A stretch of DNA of 64,000 nucleotides from Selenomonadales bacterium UBA7018 (lineage in GTDB: Bacteria; Bacillota; Negativicutes; Selenomonadales; Selenomonadaceae): the NCBI GenBank assembly GCA_002448305.1, contig DJWY01000030.1, positions 67,253-131,252 on the forward strand, written 5' to 3'. Position numbers and translations under genes: made by a program. The notes beneath the pieces were generated by a model, which did not search any database, had not been told where the DNA came from, and saw nothing but the letters and a program-made list of their open reading frames with translations. Positions 23,944 to 33,567 of this stretch are shown one piece after another. Numbering within the stretch: position 1 is the first letter of the stretch; every line of letters begins with the position of its first letter.

Positions 23944-26900
23944 GTTTTTCATAAATCACCCGATACTCGCGCTAGTACTGTCGATTATCTTGACGCTTGC
24001 CGGAGTTTTGACGGCTATCCGCTTGCCCGTCGCTGAATATCCCGACATTGCGCCGCCGACAGTTTATGTTTCCGCGAGTTACATTGGCGCGGACGCTTCT
24101 GTTGTCAATAACACCGTCGCGCAGATTATCGAAGAGGCGGTAAATGGCGTGGGCGATATTGAATATATGAGTTCGTCGATTGACACGAATGGCAACTATG
24201 GTTTGGCGATTGTCTTCGCGCTTGGCACCGACATTGATATTGCCGCCGTGCGCGTGCAGAATAAAATTTCGTCTATCATTAGCGATTTGCCCGCCGACGT
24301 TCAATCTAACGGCGTAAGCGTCACGAAGAATACGCCCGAAATGGTTTTGCTTGTCGATTTATTTTCGCCCAATGGAAGTTACGACGGTGTTTTTCTCAAG
24401 AACTACGCGACGGTTTATTTCCTAGATAAAATGCGGCGCGTCGACGGTGTGGGCGTTTTGGATTTCTTCGGCGGAGATTATTCAATGCGTATTTGGATAA
24501 ATCCCGACAAGCTTGCCGATTTGGGCTTGACGATTGCCGAAGTTGAAGCGGCGATTAAAGAACAGAATGTTCAAGCGGCGGTCGGTTCGTTGGGGAAAAT
24601 GCCTGTGGAAAATTCGCAGGAACGCGAATTTGTCGGGCACTCAACTAATCGCAAGGAAACGCCCGCCGATTTTGAAAATATTATCGTCAAGACGGCTGAC
24701 GGTTCATTTGTGCGCGTGAAAGATTTTGCCCGCGTAGAAATTGGCAGTCGTAGCAATGACACGCTGGCATTTCACAACGGAAAAGCGGCGGCAAGTTTTT
24801 CCGTCATGCTGACTAATGACGCCAACACCCTTGAAACGGTTTCGGCAGTCAAAGAAATTTTAGAAGAAGCACGCAAAGATTTCCCGCCCGATATGGAATA
24901 TGCTATATCACTGGACGCGACGCGCTTTATAAATGAATCGCTAACGGAAGTCACGAAAACTTTTTTTGAAGCGTTGCTGCTGGTCGTTATCGTCGTTTGG
25001 CTTTTCCTGAAAAATTTTCGTGCAACTCTAATTGCGCTGTTAGCAATCCCAGTATCAATCGTGGCGACGTTCGCAATTTTCCCGCTTGCCGGATTCACAA
25101 TCAATACGCTAACATTATTCGCGCTGATTTTAGCAATCGGGCTTGTCGTCGACGACGCTATTGTTGTCATTGAAATTGTCGAGAAAAAAATCGAACAGGG
25201 GCTGGAAGTCAAAGCGGCGACGCTTGAAGCAATGCAAGAAATTCAATCCCCGATAATCGCGATAGCCTGCGTGTTAGCGGCGGTATTTTTACCGGCGGCG
25301 TTTTTGGAAGGGATAACGGGCGAACTTTATCGGCAATTCGCGCTTACAATCGTCATGGCAATGATTTTTTCAACTATCGTTGCGCTGACTTTGACGCCCG
25401 CTCTTTGCGTGTTGATTTTAAAAAGGCGGCAATCAACACAATTACTAATTCCTAAATCCACATTCCTAATTGAATTCTTCATGCGGCGGAAATTTTTGGC
25501 GATAGCAATTTTAATCGCTGTGACGGCGGGGGCGGTTGTACTCAATGATATTTTGCCCAACGAATATATTCCCGACGAGGACAAAGGAAATTTTTATGTC
25601 GCAGTTAATTTGCCCGAAGGTACTTCAATGAATCGGACGATTGACACGCTGAACAAATTTTCAGCCGCGCTTGGGGAGCTTGATGGCGTGGAAAATATTT
25701 CTTCTATTGCCGGCATTGCTTTGATTGGCGGCAACGGCTCGAATACCGGCGCAATTTTTGGCATTTTAAAGGAGTGGGACGAGCGCGACGCGGGGCTTGA
25801 GGAAATTTTTGAGCGCGTTGAAGAACTTGCCAACGAAATTATTCCGGAAGCCGAAACTTTCGCAATGACTTCAAGTTCATTGCCTGGTATGGAGTCGGCG
25901 GGCGCGTGGTCTATGAAATTGCTTGACGTGCTCAATCACAACGACGAAGAACTTGCTGCGCTTGCGCAAAAAATTGAAATTGCCGCTAATGAACGTCCAG
26001 AACTTGAAGACGTTACTTTAGATTTTAACGTCTCGAAACCTTACGTTGATGTTCGCGTTGACGAGGACAAAGCTAAACTTTTGGGCGTAAATCTCGACGA
26101 TATTTATTCTGCGTTGCGCGTGAACTTCGGTGGAAACGAGGTTAATGACTTCACGAGTTTTGGGCGCGTTTACAAAGTTGTCATGCAGGCGGAAACGGGC
26201 TATCGTGATTCGGTTGACGCGACGAGATTTCTTTTTGTGCGGAATGCTGACGGCAACTTAGTTCCGCTTGATACGCTAGTCACGCTGACTAGGACGGCGG
26301 GCGCGTCGCAAATTACAAGGTATAATGAGATGCGCTGTGTAAGTTTCGATGGAAATGTTGGCGAAGGTTTTTCGACGGGGCAAGCCCTTGACGCTTTAGA
26401 AGAGGTCGTAGAAGAAGTCGCGCCGGATACATTTCAAATTGAATGGGCGGAGCAAAGTCGCCAAGAAAAATTAGCGCAAAGTTCATCTGCAGAAATTTTC
26501 GTGCTGGCGTTGGTGTTCGTGTTCTTATGTTTAGTTGCGCTTTACGAGTCGTGGAAAATACCGTTCGCGGTTATTTTGAGCGTGCCGACGGCAATTTTCG
26601 GCGCGTTGCTAGCGGAAGTCGTGACGGGGAATTTAGCGAGCGTCTACATGCACATTGGCATTTTGGTATTAATCGGGCTAGCGGCGAAAAATGCGATATT
26701 GATAGTCGAAGTCGCCAAAATAAAAGTTGAGTGCGGCTTTGAACCTTCGCGGGCGGCGATTGAGGCGGCGACGGAAAGATTGCGCCCAATATTAATGACG
26801 TCGTTAGCATTTATCGTGGCGTGTATCCCGTTGGCAATAGCGACTGGCGCAGGCTCGGCGGCTAGAAATGGAATGGGCGCGGCGGTCGTTGGCGGAATGA

Positions 26901-26974
26901 TTTTTACAACGGTACTAGGAATTTTTATCGTGCCGGTTTTATTCGCGTTGATTGTAAGGAGGAAAAAAGAATGA
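23936..26974 (+). CDS. RND-family (HAE1) efflux transporter
   Basis: A 1012-residue AcrB/MexB-type inner-membrane pump subunit that exports substrates using the proton gradient. It shows FINHPILALVLSIIL (TM1), PVAEYPDIAPPTV, twelve membrane helices, the proton-relay pair in TM4 (GLVVDDAIVVIE) and the conserved Lys of TM10 (GLAAKNAILIVE). TTG start at 23936 with GGAGG upstream, inside the end of the preceding gene. No adaptor (AcrA) or outer-membrane channel gene is nearby. The inter-repeat loop near codon 502 (QLLIPKSTFLIEF) derives from the AATTAGGAAT repeat. A 4-base overlap joins it to the second DUF6056 gene. Confidence 0.93.
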   Translation: MSRFFINHPILALVLSIILTLAGVLTAIRLPVAEYPDIAPPTVYVSASYIGADASVVNNTVAQIIEEAVNGVGDIEYMSSSIDTNGNYGLAIVFALGTDIDIAAVRVQNKISSIISDLPADVQSNGVSVTKNTPEMVLLVDLFSPNGSYDGVFLKNYATVYFLDKMRRVDGVGVLDFFGGDYSMRIWINPDKLADLGLTIAEVEAAIKEQNVQAAVGSLGKMPVENSQEREFVGHSTNRKETPADFENIIVKTADGSFVRVKDFARVEIGSRSNDTLAFHNGKAAASFSVMLTNDANTLETVSAVKEILEEARKDFPPDMEYAISLDATRFINESLTEVTKTFFEALLLVVIVVWLFLKNFRATLIALLAIPVSIVATFAIFPLAGFTINTLTLFALILAIGLVVDDAIVVIEIVEKKIEQGLEVKAATLEAMQEIQSPIIAIACVLAAVFLPAAFLEGITGELYRQFALTIVMAMIFSTIVALTLTPALCVLILKRRQSTQLLIPKSTFLIEFFMRRKFLAIAILIAVTAGAVVLNDILPNEYIPDEDKGNFYVAVNLPEGTSMNRTIDTLNKFSAALGELDGVENISSIAGIALIGGNGSNTGAIFGILKEWDERDAGLEEIFERVEELANEIIPEAETFAMTSSSLPGMESAGAWSMKLLDVLNHNDEELAALAQKIEIAANERPELEDVTLDFNVSKPYVDVRVDEDKAKLLGVNLDDIYSALRVNFGGNEVNDFTSFGRVYKVVMQAETGYRDSVDATRFLFVRNADGNLVPLDTLVTLTRTAGASQITRYNEMRCVSFDGNVGEGFSTGQALDALEEVVEEVAPDTFQIEWAEQSRQEKLAQSSSAEIFVLALVFVFLCLVALYESWKIPFAVILSVPTAIFGALLAEVVTGNLASVYMHIGILVLIGLAAKNAILIVEVAKIKVECGFEPSRAAIEAATERLRPILMTSLAFIVACIPLAIATGAGSAARNGMGAAVVGGMIFTTVLGIFIVPVLFALIVRRKKE
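25440..25471. repeat. AATTAGGAAT repeat inside the RND gene
   Basis: Reverse-orientation units (AATTACTAATTCCTAAATCCACATTCCTAATT) in frame at the junction of the two pseudo-repeats of the pump, in the cytoplasmic loop after TM6. Confidence 0.85.
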
Positions 26975-28386
26975 TTGACTTAAAGAAAATTCCCGCATGG
27001 TTTGTTATAGTTTTTTTCGCGGGAACGTTTCTAATCATGAACTTGTTGACGCCGATATTTGGCGATGATTATTCTTACGCGTTCATCTGGGACGGCGCGC
27101 AGAACGGCAACTTTCAAAACAATATCGGCAAACTTTATCGCGTCGAAAGTTTTTCGGATATTTTAATTTCGCAAGGATCACACTACATGACGTGGGGCGG
27201 GCGGACAGTCGCGCATTGCCTAGTTCAATTTTTCGTTTGGCAAGGAAAACTTTTATTCGACGTAATGAACGCGCTGATATACGCACTGCTTGCCTTGCTG
27301 ATTTACTTTTTCGGCACGGGGAAATTTTCGCTTCAGAATCTTGACGGGAAAATTTTTCTGTGGATATTTTTCGCAATGTGGTGGTGCCTGCCCGAACTTT
27401 TCCAGACGGCTTTTTGGCTTACGGGTTCTTGCAATTATCTTTGGATGTCGGTATTGCAATTACTATTTTTAGTACTGTTCGTGAAAAAGTTTTGGAACAA
27501 ATCCCTAGTTCCTAGTTCCAAGTTCATAGTTCCTAGCATGGCATTGCTTGGACTTTTGGCGGGCTGGTCGAATGAATCAGGCGGCGCGATAACGATTATG
27601 CTGACGTTCTTCGCAATGATTTACTTTTGGCGGCAGAAAAAATTTGAGCGGTGGATGTTGGCGGGCTTTATCGGATTATTTATCGGCTACGCGCTGTTAA
27701 TGCTCGCACCTGGAAATTTTCAACGCTACGTTGTCGACTTAATAGAAGACGCGCCGCCGCTTTACTCAGCGCAAATGTTCCTAGACAATTTTAACGACGG
27801 ATTATTACCGCTTTTGACTTACGAAGCAATTTTATTCCTGCCGATAATCGGCTACTTTGTGCGCGGAAGAAAATCTGTGGAGGCGACGCGATTTATTTTA
27901 ATGTTCACGTTCGCGGCGATTTTTCTACCGGTTATATTAATGTTCGCGCCAGAATTCCCAGTGCGGGCGGCATTTTTATCACCGATACTATTGATAATTG
28001 CGTCGGTCGTCGTGATTGAACGGAATAGCTTTGACTTGTCGCCGAAAATAATTTCAGCCGCGCTTTGTCTCTGGCTAGTTACAATCGTCTATGCAATCGG
28101 CGTTGATTGGTCGATTCACTCGCAAATTGCGGAGCGGTATAAATACATTGAGGCGCACAAGAATGATGATTTAGTTGTCGTCCAGCCGATTGAGTTACCC
28201 GCGATTGCTGAGAAAATTTATTGGGAATGGACGATTGACACATACGCACGCTTTTACGGAGACTTAACACCCTACCGCGACAATTTCAACAATCGCAACA
28301 TAACTTTTGCACAATATCACGGCTTAAAGGAAGCGGTTATGGATATGGACGTCTGGTCTAAGCAGACGCAATATATATTGTATTAA
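26971..28386 (+). CDS. DUF6056-family polytopic membrane protein (second copy)
   Basis: A 471-residue paralog of the protein at 22513, sharing DDYSYAFIWDG, RVESFSDIL, the MTWGGRTVAHCLVQFFVWQGK block, FWLTGSCNYLWM and the C-terminal ITFAQYHGLKEAV. Probably a lipid-linked-sugar-dependent glycosyltransferase or related envelope enzyme. ATG overlaps the RND stop (ATGA). At the same place as in its paralog (SLVPSSKFIVPS, codons about 178-189) lies a diverged repeat copy. The two paralogs flank the pump gene, and a GtrB-type transferase follows. Confidence 0.75.
   Translation: MIDLKKIPAWFVIVFFAGTFLIMNLLTPIFGDDYSYAFIWDGAQNGNFQNNIGKLYRVESFSDILISQGSHYMTWGGRTVAHCLVQFFVWQGKLLFDVMNALIYALLALLIYFFGTGKFSLQNLDGKIFLWIFFAMWWCLPELFQTAFWLTGSCNYLWMSVLQLLFLVLFVKKFWNKSLVPSSKFIVPSMALLGLLAGWSNESGGAITIMLTFFAMIYFWRQKKFERWMLAGFIGLFIGYALLMLAPGNFQRYVVDLIEDAPPLYSAQMFLDNFNDGLLPLLTYEAILFLPIIGYFVRGRKSVEATRFILMFTFAAIFLPVILMFAPEFPVRAAFLSPILLIIASVVVIERNSFDLSPKIISAALCLWLVTIVYAIGVDWSIHSQIAERYKYIEAHKNDDLVVVQPIELPAIAEKIYWEWTIDTYARFYGDLTPYRDNFNNRNITFAQYHGLKEAVMDMDVWSKQTQYILY
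27501..27535. repeat. Diverged AATTAGGAAT repeat in the second DUF6056 gene
   Basis: Units read CTAGTTCCTAGTTCC and ATAGTTCCTAG; G replaces A in the core. It occupies the same loop as the repeat in the paralog. Confidence 0.7.
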
Positions 28387-28399
28387 CGGAGGAAATTTT

Positions 28400-29389
28400 A
28401 TGGACAAGATTACAATTATCGTGCCTTGCTACAACGAGCAGGAAGTTATTGACATGTTTTATCCGGCAGTTCAAGAGCACGTCACGAAAATTCCCGATTG
28501 TAAGTTCAATTATATTTTCGTCAACGACGGGAGCCGCGACGGGACTTTAGAAAAACTGCGCTCCCTTTCTGCCGCGCATGACGACGTAACTTATCTTAGT
28601 CTGTCGCGCAATTTCGGAAAAGAATCGGCGATGATGGCGGGCATTGACTACGCCGACGGCGACGCCGTAATTATTATGGACGCTGACTTACAGCACCCGC
28701 CGGAAAAAGTTGCCGAAATGGTTAAGTGGTGGCGCGAAGGCTACGACGATGTTTGCGCTAAGCGCACCGACCGCGAAGGCGAAACTTGGCTTAAAAGGAC
28801 TTGCGCGAATATATTTTACGCGATTATGAAAAAGTTCAGCACGTCTTACGAAATGCAACGCGACGTTGGTGACTTCCGCTTATTGGATAGACGGTGCATT
28901 GAGGCGTTGCGGCTAATGCGCGAAAATCAGCGGTTCACGAAAGGATTGTTTACGTGGGTGGGCTATCACAAAAAAGAAATACCGTTTGAAGTTCAGCCGC
29001 GAGCCGCCGGAACGACCACTTGGAATTTCTTTGCGTTATTCAATTTGGCAATGAAAGGAATGACTTCATTCACGACCGCGCCGTTACGCTTGATGACATT
29101 CTTAGGGATAATGATTTCCTGCGCGGCAATGCTGTATATGTTTTTCGTGCTGACAATGGCGTTGCTTTACGGCGACCCAGTGGCAGGCTATCCGACTTTG
29201 ATAACGGTAATGCTTTTCTTAGGCGGCGTACAACTATTATCGTTGGGGATTATCGGCGAATATCTTGGGCAAATTTTCCACGAGACTAAACGCCGACCAA
29301 TTTATTTGATTGACGAGATTGACGGCAAGCGCATGATTTATAAAGGAGCTCTCTTGCCGTTTGAAAGAAATTTCGACAAGAAAACTTAA
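28400..29389 (+). CDS. GtrB-type bactoprenol-linked glycosyltransferase
   Basis: A 329-residue family 2 glycosyltransferase. The GT-A domain has IIVPCYNEQ, VNDGSRDGT, the DXD motif in IIMDADLQHPPE and the DVGDFRLLDR acceptor block; two C-terminal transmembrane helices (about residues 235-260 and 270-295) anchor it, as in GtrB/DPMS proteins that move glucose or another hexose onto undecaprenyl phosphate. RBS GGAGG before the ATG. It ends the DUF6056/RND/DUF6056 cluster, consistent with supplying lipid-linked sugar to the DUF6056 proteins (inference). Its stop overlaps that of the convergent ClC gene. Confidence 0.88.
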   Translation: MDKITIIVPCYNEQEVIDMFYPAVQEHVTKIPDCKFNYIFVNDGSRDGTLEKLRSLSAAHDDVTYLSLSRNFGKESAMMAGIDYADGDAVIIMDADLQHPPEKVAEMVKWWREGYDDVCAKRTDREGETWLKRTCANIFYAIMKKFSTSYEMQRDVGDFRLLDRRCIEALRLMRENQRFTKGLFTWVGYHKKEIPFEVQPRAAGTTTWNFFALFNLAMKGMTSFTTAPLRLMTFLGIMISCAAMLYMFFVLTMALLYGDPVAGYPTLITVMLFLGGVQLLSLGIIGEYLGQIFHETKRRPIYLIDEIDGKRMIYKGALLPFERNFDKKT

Positions 29390-30735
29390 GATTTATTTTG
29401 CGACCGATTCAATAGTGCGGAGAAAATCGGCTCGCCGCCGCATAAATCCGCGATAAAAAATGCCGCGCCCGATACCACTATCAATCCGACTAAGTGCGAA
29501 AATTGCCCCGTCAACTCTAATATTAAAATGCTGCCCGTCACTGGAGCTTTCACGACTGCCGAGAAAAATGCTACCATGCCAAAAATTATAAATAGCGTCG
29601 TCCAATCCGCCGTGAAAATGTGTAGCGAATTGCCCAGCCGCGCAAAAATATTTCCAATCAACGCCCCGATAACTAGCACTGGCAAAAATAATCCGCCAGG
29701 CGCATTCGTTCCAAAACATATCAGCGTAAATAGAATTTTCCCAGCCAACAAAATTATCAGCAAGCTCAACGCTACGTGCGAAACTAAAATCTCGTCGACT
29801 AAAACATTTCCGCAACCTAAAACTTCCGGTATCTTCAAGCCGAGCGGTATCGCTAATAGCAATGGGATTGCAAATCTTTTCACGCCGAATATTTTTAAGC
29901 GGTCGTAGGTGTCGAGAGAAAATATTAACGCCTTCGAGAAAAATGCGCCCGCCACGCCACAAAGCATTCCGAGCGAAATAAATAGCGCGGCGAATTTCAA
30001 CGGCATAGCACTAAGCGCAGTTGCCATTTCAAAATTCGGCGTCGTCATAACCGTTGGCATTGAAAGCGGCGTTGCCGTTATCGTCTCGAAAACTGGTCGT
30101 ACTCCAAAAACGATTTTCACGATAAATGACGCCACAACTGCCGCCGTCACTGCCGCAATTAGTATTTCTTGCGAATACCTTTTGCGCAACTCTTCTATGC
30201 AAAAAATTACTCCTGCAAGTGGCGCGTTGAATATCGCCGCTAAACCTGCGCCCGCTCCCGCCGTCAATAAAAAATTTCCCTCAACCGCTTCATGCTGTTT
30301 GCTATCTGCGTAAATCACTTTTGAGAAAAAATTTCCGATTGCCGCTCCGAATTGTACGCTGATTCCTGCTCGTCCGAGCGATAAGCCTGCGCCGATTCCT
30401 AAAACTGTTGCGAAAAATTTCACTGCTAATAGTCTGAAGGGCTTAACCATTTGCGCCCGTCCTTGCAAAATTCCTTTTATCTGCGGGACGCCGCTTCCTG
30501 CAACTTGCTTATCAAATTTTATCGCCCACGCCAAAAACGTCGCTAACAAAATCATTATGCCCGCCGCTAATAAGATTTTCCCTAAGCTGTCGACGTGTGC
30601 AAAAATTATCGGGCGATAAATGTCCGCTTCGTCGAGTAAAAACCGCAACGCCGCTACTACTATGCCCGTAAATATCCCGACAAGCGCACCTTCAAAAAAT
30701 AATCGCACTCTCAAGAGCCGCCTTGTTGTCAACAA
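29386..30735 (-). CDS. ClC-family anion transporter/channel lacking gate residues
   Basis: A 449-residue ClC protein with the selectivity motif GSGVPQ (residues 80-85), GRAGISVQ (121-128) and the IEEL segment (180-183). In exchangers the second motif reads GREGP and its Glu is the proton/chloride gate; here Ala123 replaces it. The central Tyr near the C-terminus (LYSAIL in E. coli ClcA) is Phe438 (IFSALL). The internal proton-side Glu (E181/E182) is kept. It is therefore likely to be an ungated or uncoupled chloride pathway. No cytoplasmic CBS domains. Its stop codon overlaps that of the convergent GtrB gene within TTAA. Confidence 0.9.
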   Translation of the reverse strand: MLTTRRLLRVRLFFEGALVGIFTGIVVAALRFLLDEADIYRPIIFAHVDSLGKILLAAGIMILLATFLAWAIKFDKQVAGSGVPQIKGILQGRAQMVKPFRLLAVKFFATVLGIGAGLSLGRAGISVQFGAAIGNFFSKVIYADSKQHEAVEGNFLLTAGAGAGLAAIFNAPLAGVIFCIEELRKRYSQEILIAAVTAAVVASFIVKIVFGVRPVFETITATPLSMPTVMTTPNFEMATALSAMPLKFAALFISLGMLCGVAGAFFSKALIFSLDTYDRLKIFGVKRFAIPLLLAIPLGLKIPEVLGCGNVLVDEILVSHVALSLLIILLAGKILFTLICFGTNAPGGLFLPVLVIGALIGNIFARLGNSLHIFTADWTTLFIIFGMVAFFSAVVKAPVTGSILILELTGQFSHLVGLIVVSGAAFFIADLCGGEPIFSALLNRSQNKS

Positions 30736-30843
30736 ATTTTTCCACTCCTAATTAAATTTTTCTCGTCCATTATAACTGCACTATCTGAAAATTTAATCGG
30801 CTTGAAAAAATTTTCTAGGATTGATAAAAGCCCGATAAAAAAG

Positions 30844-30873
30844 TTGCGGCTCATTCTTTTTTTATGCTAAAAT
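30844..30873 (+). promoter_or_regulatory. Promoter of the FAD oxidoreductase gene
   Basis: TTGCGG (30844-30849), 18 bp, extended -10 TGC-TAAAAT (30868-30873), 20 bases before the ATG. Confidence 0.6.
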
Positions 30874-30892
30874 TGCGTTCGAGGTGATTAAA

Positions 30893-32368
30893 ATGGAAAG
30901 AAGTTTCTCCATTCCGATTTCTAGACGCGATTTATTTAAATTGGCGGGCGTGACGGCGGTCGGCATAGCTCTTGGCGGGAAAAATACGGTTGAGGCGGCG
31001 GAAAGTGGCGAGACCATTAAATATGGTAATAAAAAAATTCCGGTTCTTTGCAATGTCGACGTATGCATTTGCGGCGGCGGTCCTGCCGGAACGGCGGCTG
31101 CTGTCAATGCGGCTAAGAACGGCGCGAAAACTCTTCTTATTGAGCGCGGCATTGCTCTTGGCGGGCTTGGCGTTTTAGGTTGCGTTTATCCCTTCATGGA
31201 CACGCACGCGCCCAATTCCGATACGCCTTATCTTGTCGAGCTGAAAAGCCGCCTTCGCGCTAAAGGCATTGAGCCTTTTGACGGCGTCACCCAGCAGACT
31301 TGGCATAATCCTGAAATTTTAGCCGAGATTCATGACGAAATGTGCGCTGAAGCCGGCGTCAATATTTTATATCAAACGGTGCTTGTTGATTCGCTGACTT
31401 CGGGCGGGAAAATTTCCGAAGTGATTATCCAGACGATTGCGGGCTTAGCGGCGGTCAAGGCGAAAATTTTCATTGACGCGACCGGCGATGCTTACCTTTC
31501 GCGCTGTTCGGGCGTCGATTACGAGCGCGGCTACGAGAAGACCGGAAATAATCAGCCGTTGAGTTTTCGTTTTGAAATGGGCGGCATAGACACGGAAAAG
31601 CTTTATCAATATGTCGCGATTGATTTGCAGGAGGATTGGTGCAAGTCAAAGTTGCCATACTTTGAGATTGCCGAAGCAATGCACCGCAAGCAACGTTATA
31701 AATTGGAAGAGTTTATGGCTCGCGGCGTCGAGACGGGCGAAATTACTCAGGACGAAGCCGAATACATGCAGGCGTATACGATTATTGGGAAAAATGGCGT
31801 AATGAGTATGAATTGTCCGGAAATCCCCGTGAAGTTCAGCGCAACCGACCCGATAAGTTACAGCAAAGCCGTTTCATTCGGGCGCAAGATGATGCGTAAT
31901 ATCGCCCGCTATCTGATAAAACATTTGCCGGGCTTTGAAAATGCGTTTATCAGTCGCGAAGCGGTTATGCTCGGTGCGCGTGAATCGTGGCGCATTAAAG
32001 GCAAATATTATCTTGTCGAGGACGATTACCATAACCAAAGCCGTTTCCCCGACGCGGTTTGCCGCACTGCTTGGTTTATCGACGCGCACGGCGAAAAAGT
32101 TTCGGAAAAACTTCCAGCGGGCGGCTTTTATGAAATTCCATATCGTTCGCTTATCACGGATAAAATTTCTAACTTAATCGTCGTCGGGCGTTGCATAAGC
32201 GCAAGTTTCATTTTGCAAGCGTCGATGAGAATTCAGCCAACTTGCATTTCTATTGGCGAGGCGGCAGGCATTGCGGCGGCTTTCGGTCTTCAAAATGGAA
32301 TTGACGCAAATAAAGTTGACTGGACGCTTATTCCGGCTCACAGGCGCAGTTATATCAGCGCAGGATAA
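30893..32368 (+). CDS. FAD-dependent oxidoreductase with Tat signal
   Basis: A 491-residue flavoprotein of the FAD_oxidored type (PF12831). The N-terminus has a twin-arginine motif, SRRDLFKLAG (Arg11-Arg12), and a hydrophobic stretch, so it is probably exported folded. The FAD-binding Rossmann motif is VCICGGGPAGTAAA, followed by LLIERG, and the C-terminal FAD motif is LIVVGRCISAS with GEAAGIAAA. Substrate unknown. The ATG at 30893 fits GAGGTG at 6-base spacing; a GTG at 30884 lies within the binding site itself. Monocistronic with its own promoter and terminator. Confidence 0.87.
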   Translation: MERSFSIPISRRDLFKLAGVTAVGIALGGKNTVEAAESGETIKYGNKKIPVLCNVDVCICGGGPAGTAAAVNAAKNGAKTLLIERGIALGGLGVLGCVYPFMDTHAPNSDTPYLVELKSRLRAKGIEPFDGVTQQTWHNPEILAEIHDEMCAEAGVNILYQTVLVDSLTSGGKISEVIIQTIAGLAAVKAKIFIDATGDAYLSRCSGVDYERGYEKTGNNQPLSFRFEMGGIDTEKLYQYVAIDLQEDWCKSKLPYFEIAEAMHRKQRYKLEEFMARGVETGEITQDEAEYMQAYTIIGKNGVMSMNCPEIPVKFSATDPISYSKAVSFGRKMMRNIARYLIKHLPGFENAFISREAVMLGARESWRIKGKYYLVEDDYHNQSRFPDAVCRTAWFIDAHGEKVSEKLPAGGFYEIPYRSLITDKISNLIVVGRCISASFILQASMRIQPTCISIGEAAGIAAAFGLQNGIDANKVDWTLIPAHRRSYISAG

Positions 32369-32389
32369 TCACTGGCTCGAAAAAATTTT

Positions 32390-32412
32390 GGGACGCTAGT
32401 CCCATTTTTTTT
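32390..32412 (+). terminator. Terminator of the FAD oxidoreductase gene
   Basis: GGGAC-GCTA-GTCCC followed by A and eight T residues. Confidence 0.88.
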
Positions 32413-32430
32413 GATATAAATTGGAAATTT

Positions 32431-33540
32431 CTAATTGATATAAATTCGCGGCACACGTCCGGAGATAAGGCAAGTTACTTCGTAGTTAATCGTGCCGAGA
32501 TGTTTAGCGGCATCGTCAGCGGAAATTAAATCGGAGCCGAATAAAACGACCTCGTCGCCAACTTTTACGCCGTCAATGTCCGTCACGTCAACCATAGTTT
32601 GGTCCATGCAGACGCGCCCCGCGACCGGAGCAATTCCTTTGCCGGTAATATCGACGTGGAAATTTTTATAAGCGCGAATATAGCCGTCAGCATAACCAAG
32701 AGGCAACGTCGCAATCAATGAATCGCGCTCGGCAACAAATTCGCGCCCATAGCCGATTGACACGCCTGCACGAACTTTTTTAAGATAAACAATGTGTGTA
32801 ACAAGTTTCATAGCTGGTTTAAGCTCAATCGTTCGGCGAATATTTTCGGAAGGATAAAGCCCGTAATTGATAATGCCGGAACGAACCATATCGAAATGGG
32901 CTTCGGGAATGTCGAGAACGGCGGCAGATTCGGCAAGGTGGAAAATCTTAATCGCGACGCCTGCCTTGCGAATTTTCGACGCGGTCTCCTTGAAAACTTC
33001 GATTTGGTGATTGGTAAAAGTTCTGTCGTCAGAATCGGCGTCTGCGAAGTGCGAAAACATTCCTTCAAGTTCGATATTGGGCAGGCGCGAAATTTTAACG
33101 GCAAGCGCGGTAGCGTTATCGGGGTCGACGCCAATTCTGCCCATGCCTGTTTCAATTTTCAAATGAACTTTCGCGATTTTGTAAAGGCGTTCAGCGGCAG
33201 CGGAAATTTTTTTGGCAAGGTCGTAGTCGGTAACGGCTTGCGTTAAATCGTTAGCGACAACGGCGTCAACAGCACTTTCCGGAATCAAGCCCAAAATCAA
33301 AATCGGCAACTTAAAACCTGCGCGGCGAAGTTCGATACCTTCACCGGCAGTAGCGACGCCTAAAAAATCTGCGCCACATTCGACAGCAACTTTTGAAACT
33401 TCAATCGCGCCGTGTCCATAAGCATTAGCTTTGACGACCGCGCAGAGTCTTGACGCGGGATTAATTTGGCGGCGAATTTCTTTAAAGTTGTGACGAATTG
33501 CGGCGAGGTCGATTTCGGCGTAAACGTCGCGAATAATCAT
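32431..33540 (-). CDS. alr: Alanine racemase
   Basis: A 369-residue PLP enzyme interconverting L- and D-alanine for peptidoglycan. The PLP lysine is K37 in VVKANAYGHG, the catalytic tyrosine is in SIGYGREF, and the dimer-site motifs GRVCMDQTMVD and PVAGRVCMD are present. Start ATG at 33540 with a divergent gene, holA, starting 27 bases away; both ribosome binding sites fit in this gap, so the two promoters must lie within the opposing coding regions or transcription comes from farther upstream. Confidence 0.96.
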   Translation of the reverse strand: MIIRDVYAEIDLAAIRHNFKEIRRQINPASRLCAVVKANAYGHGAIEVSKVAVECGADFLGVATAGEGIELRRAGFKLPILILGLIPESAVDAVVANDLTQAVTDYDLAKKISAAAERLYKIAKVHLKIETGMGRIGVDPDNATALAVKISRLPNIELEGMFSHFADADSDDRTFTNHQIEVFKETASKIRKAGVAIKIFHLAESAAVLDIPEAHFDMVRSGIINYGLYPSENIRRTIELKPAMKLVTHIVYLKKVRAGVSIGYGREFVAERDSLIATLPLGYADGYIRAYKNFHVDITGKGIAPVAGRVCMDQTMVDVTDIDGVKVGDEVVLFGSDLISADDAAKHLGTINYEVTCLISGRVPRIYIN

Positions 33541-33567
33541 TTTAAAACATCTCCTTGAGGTGATAAC

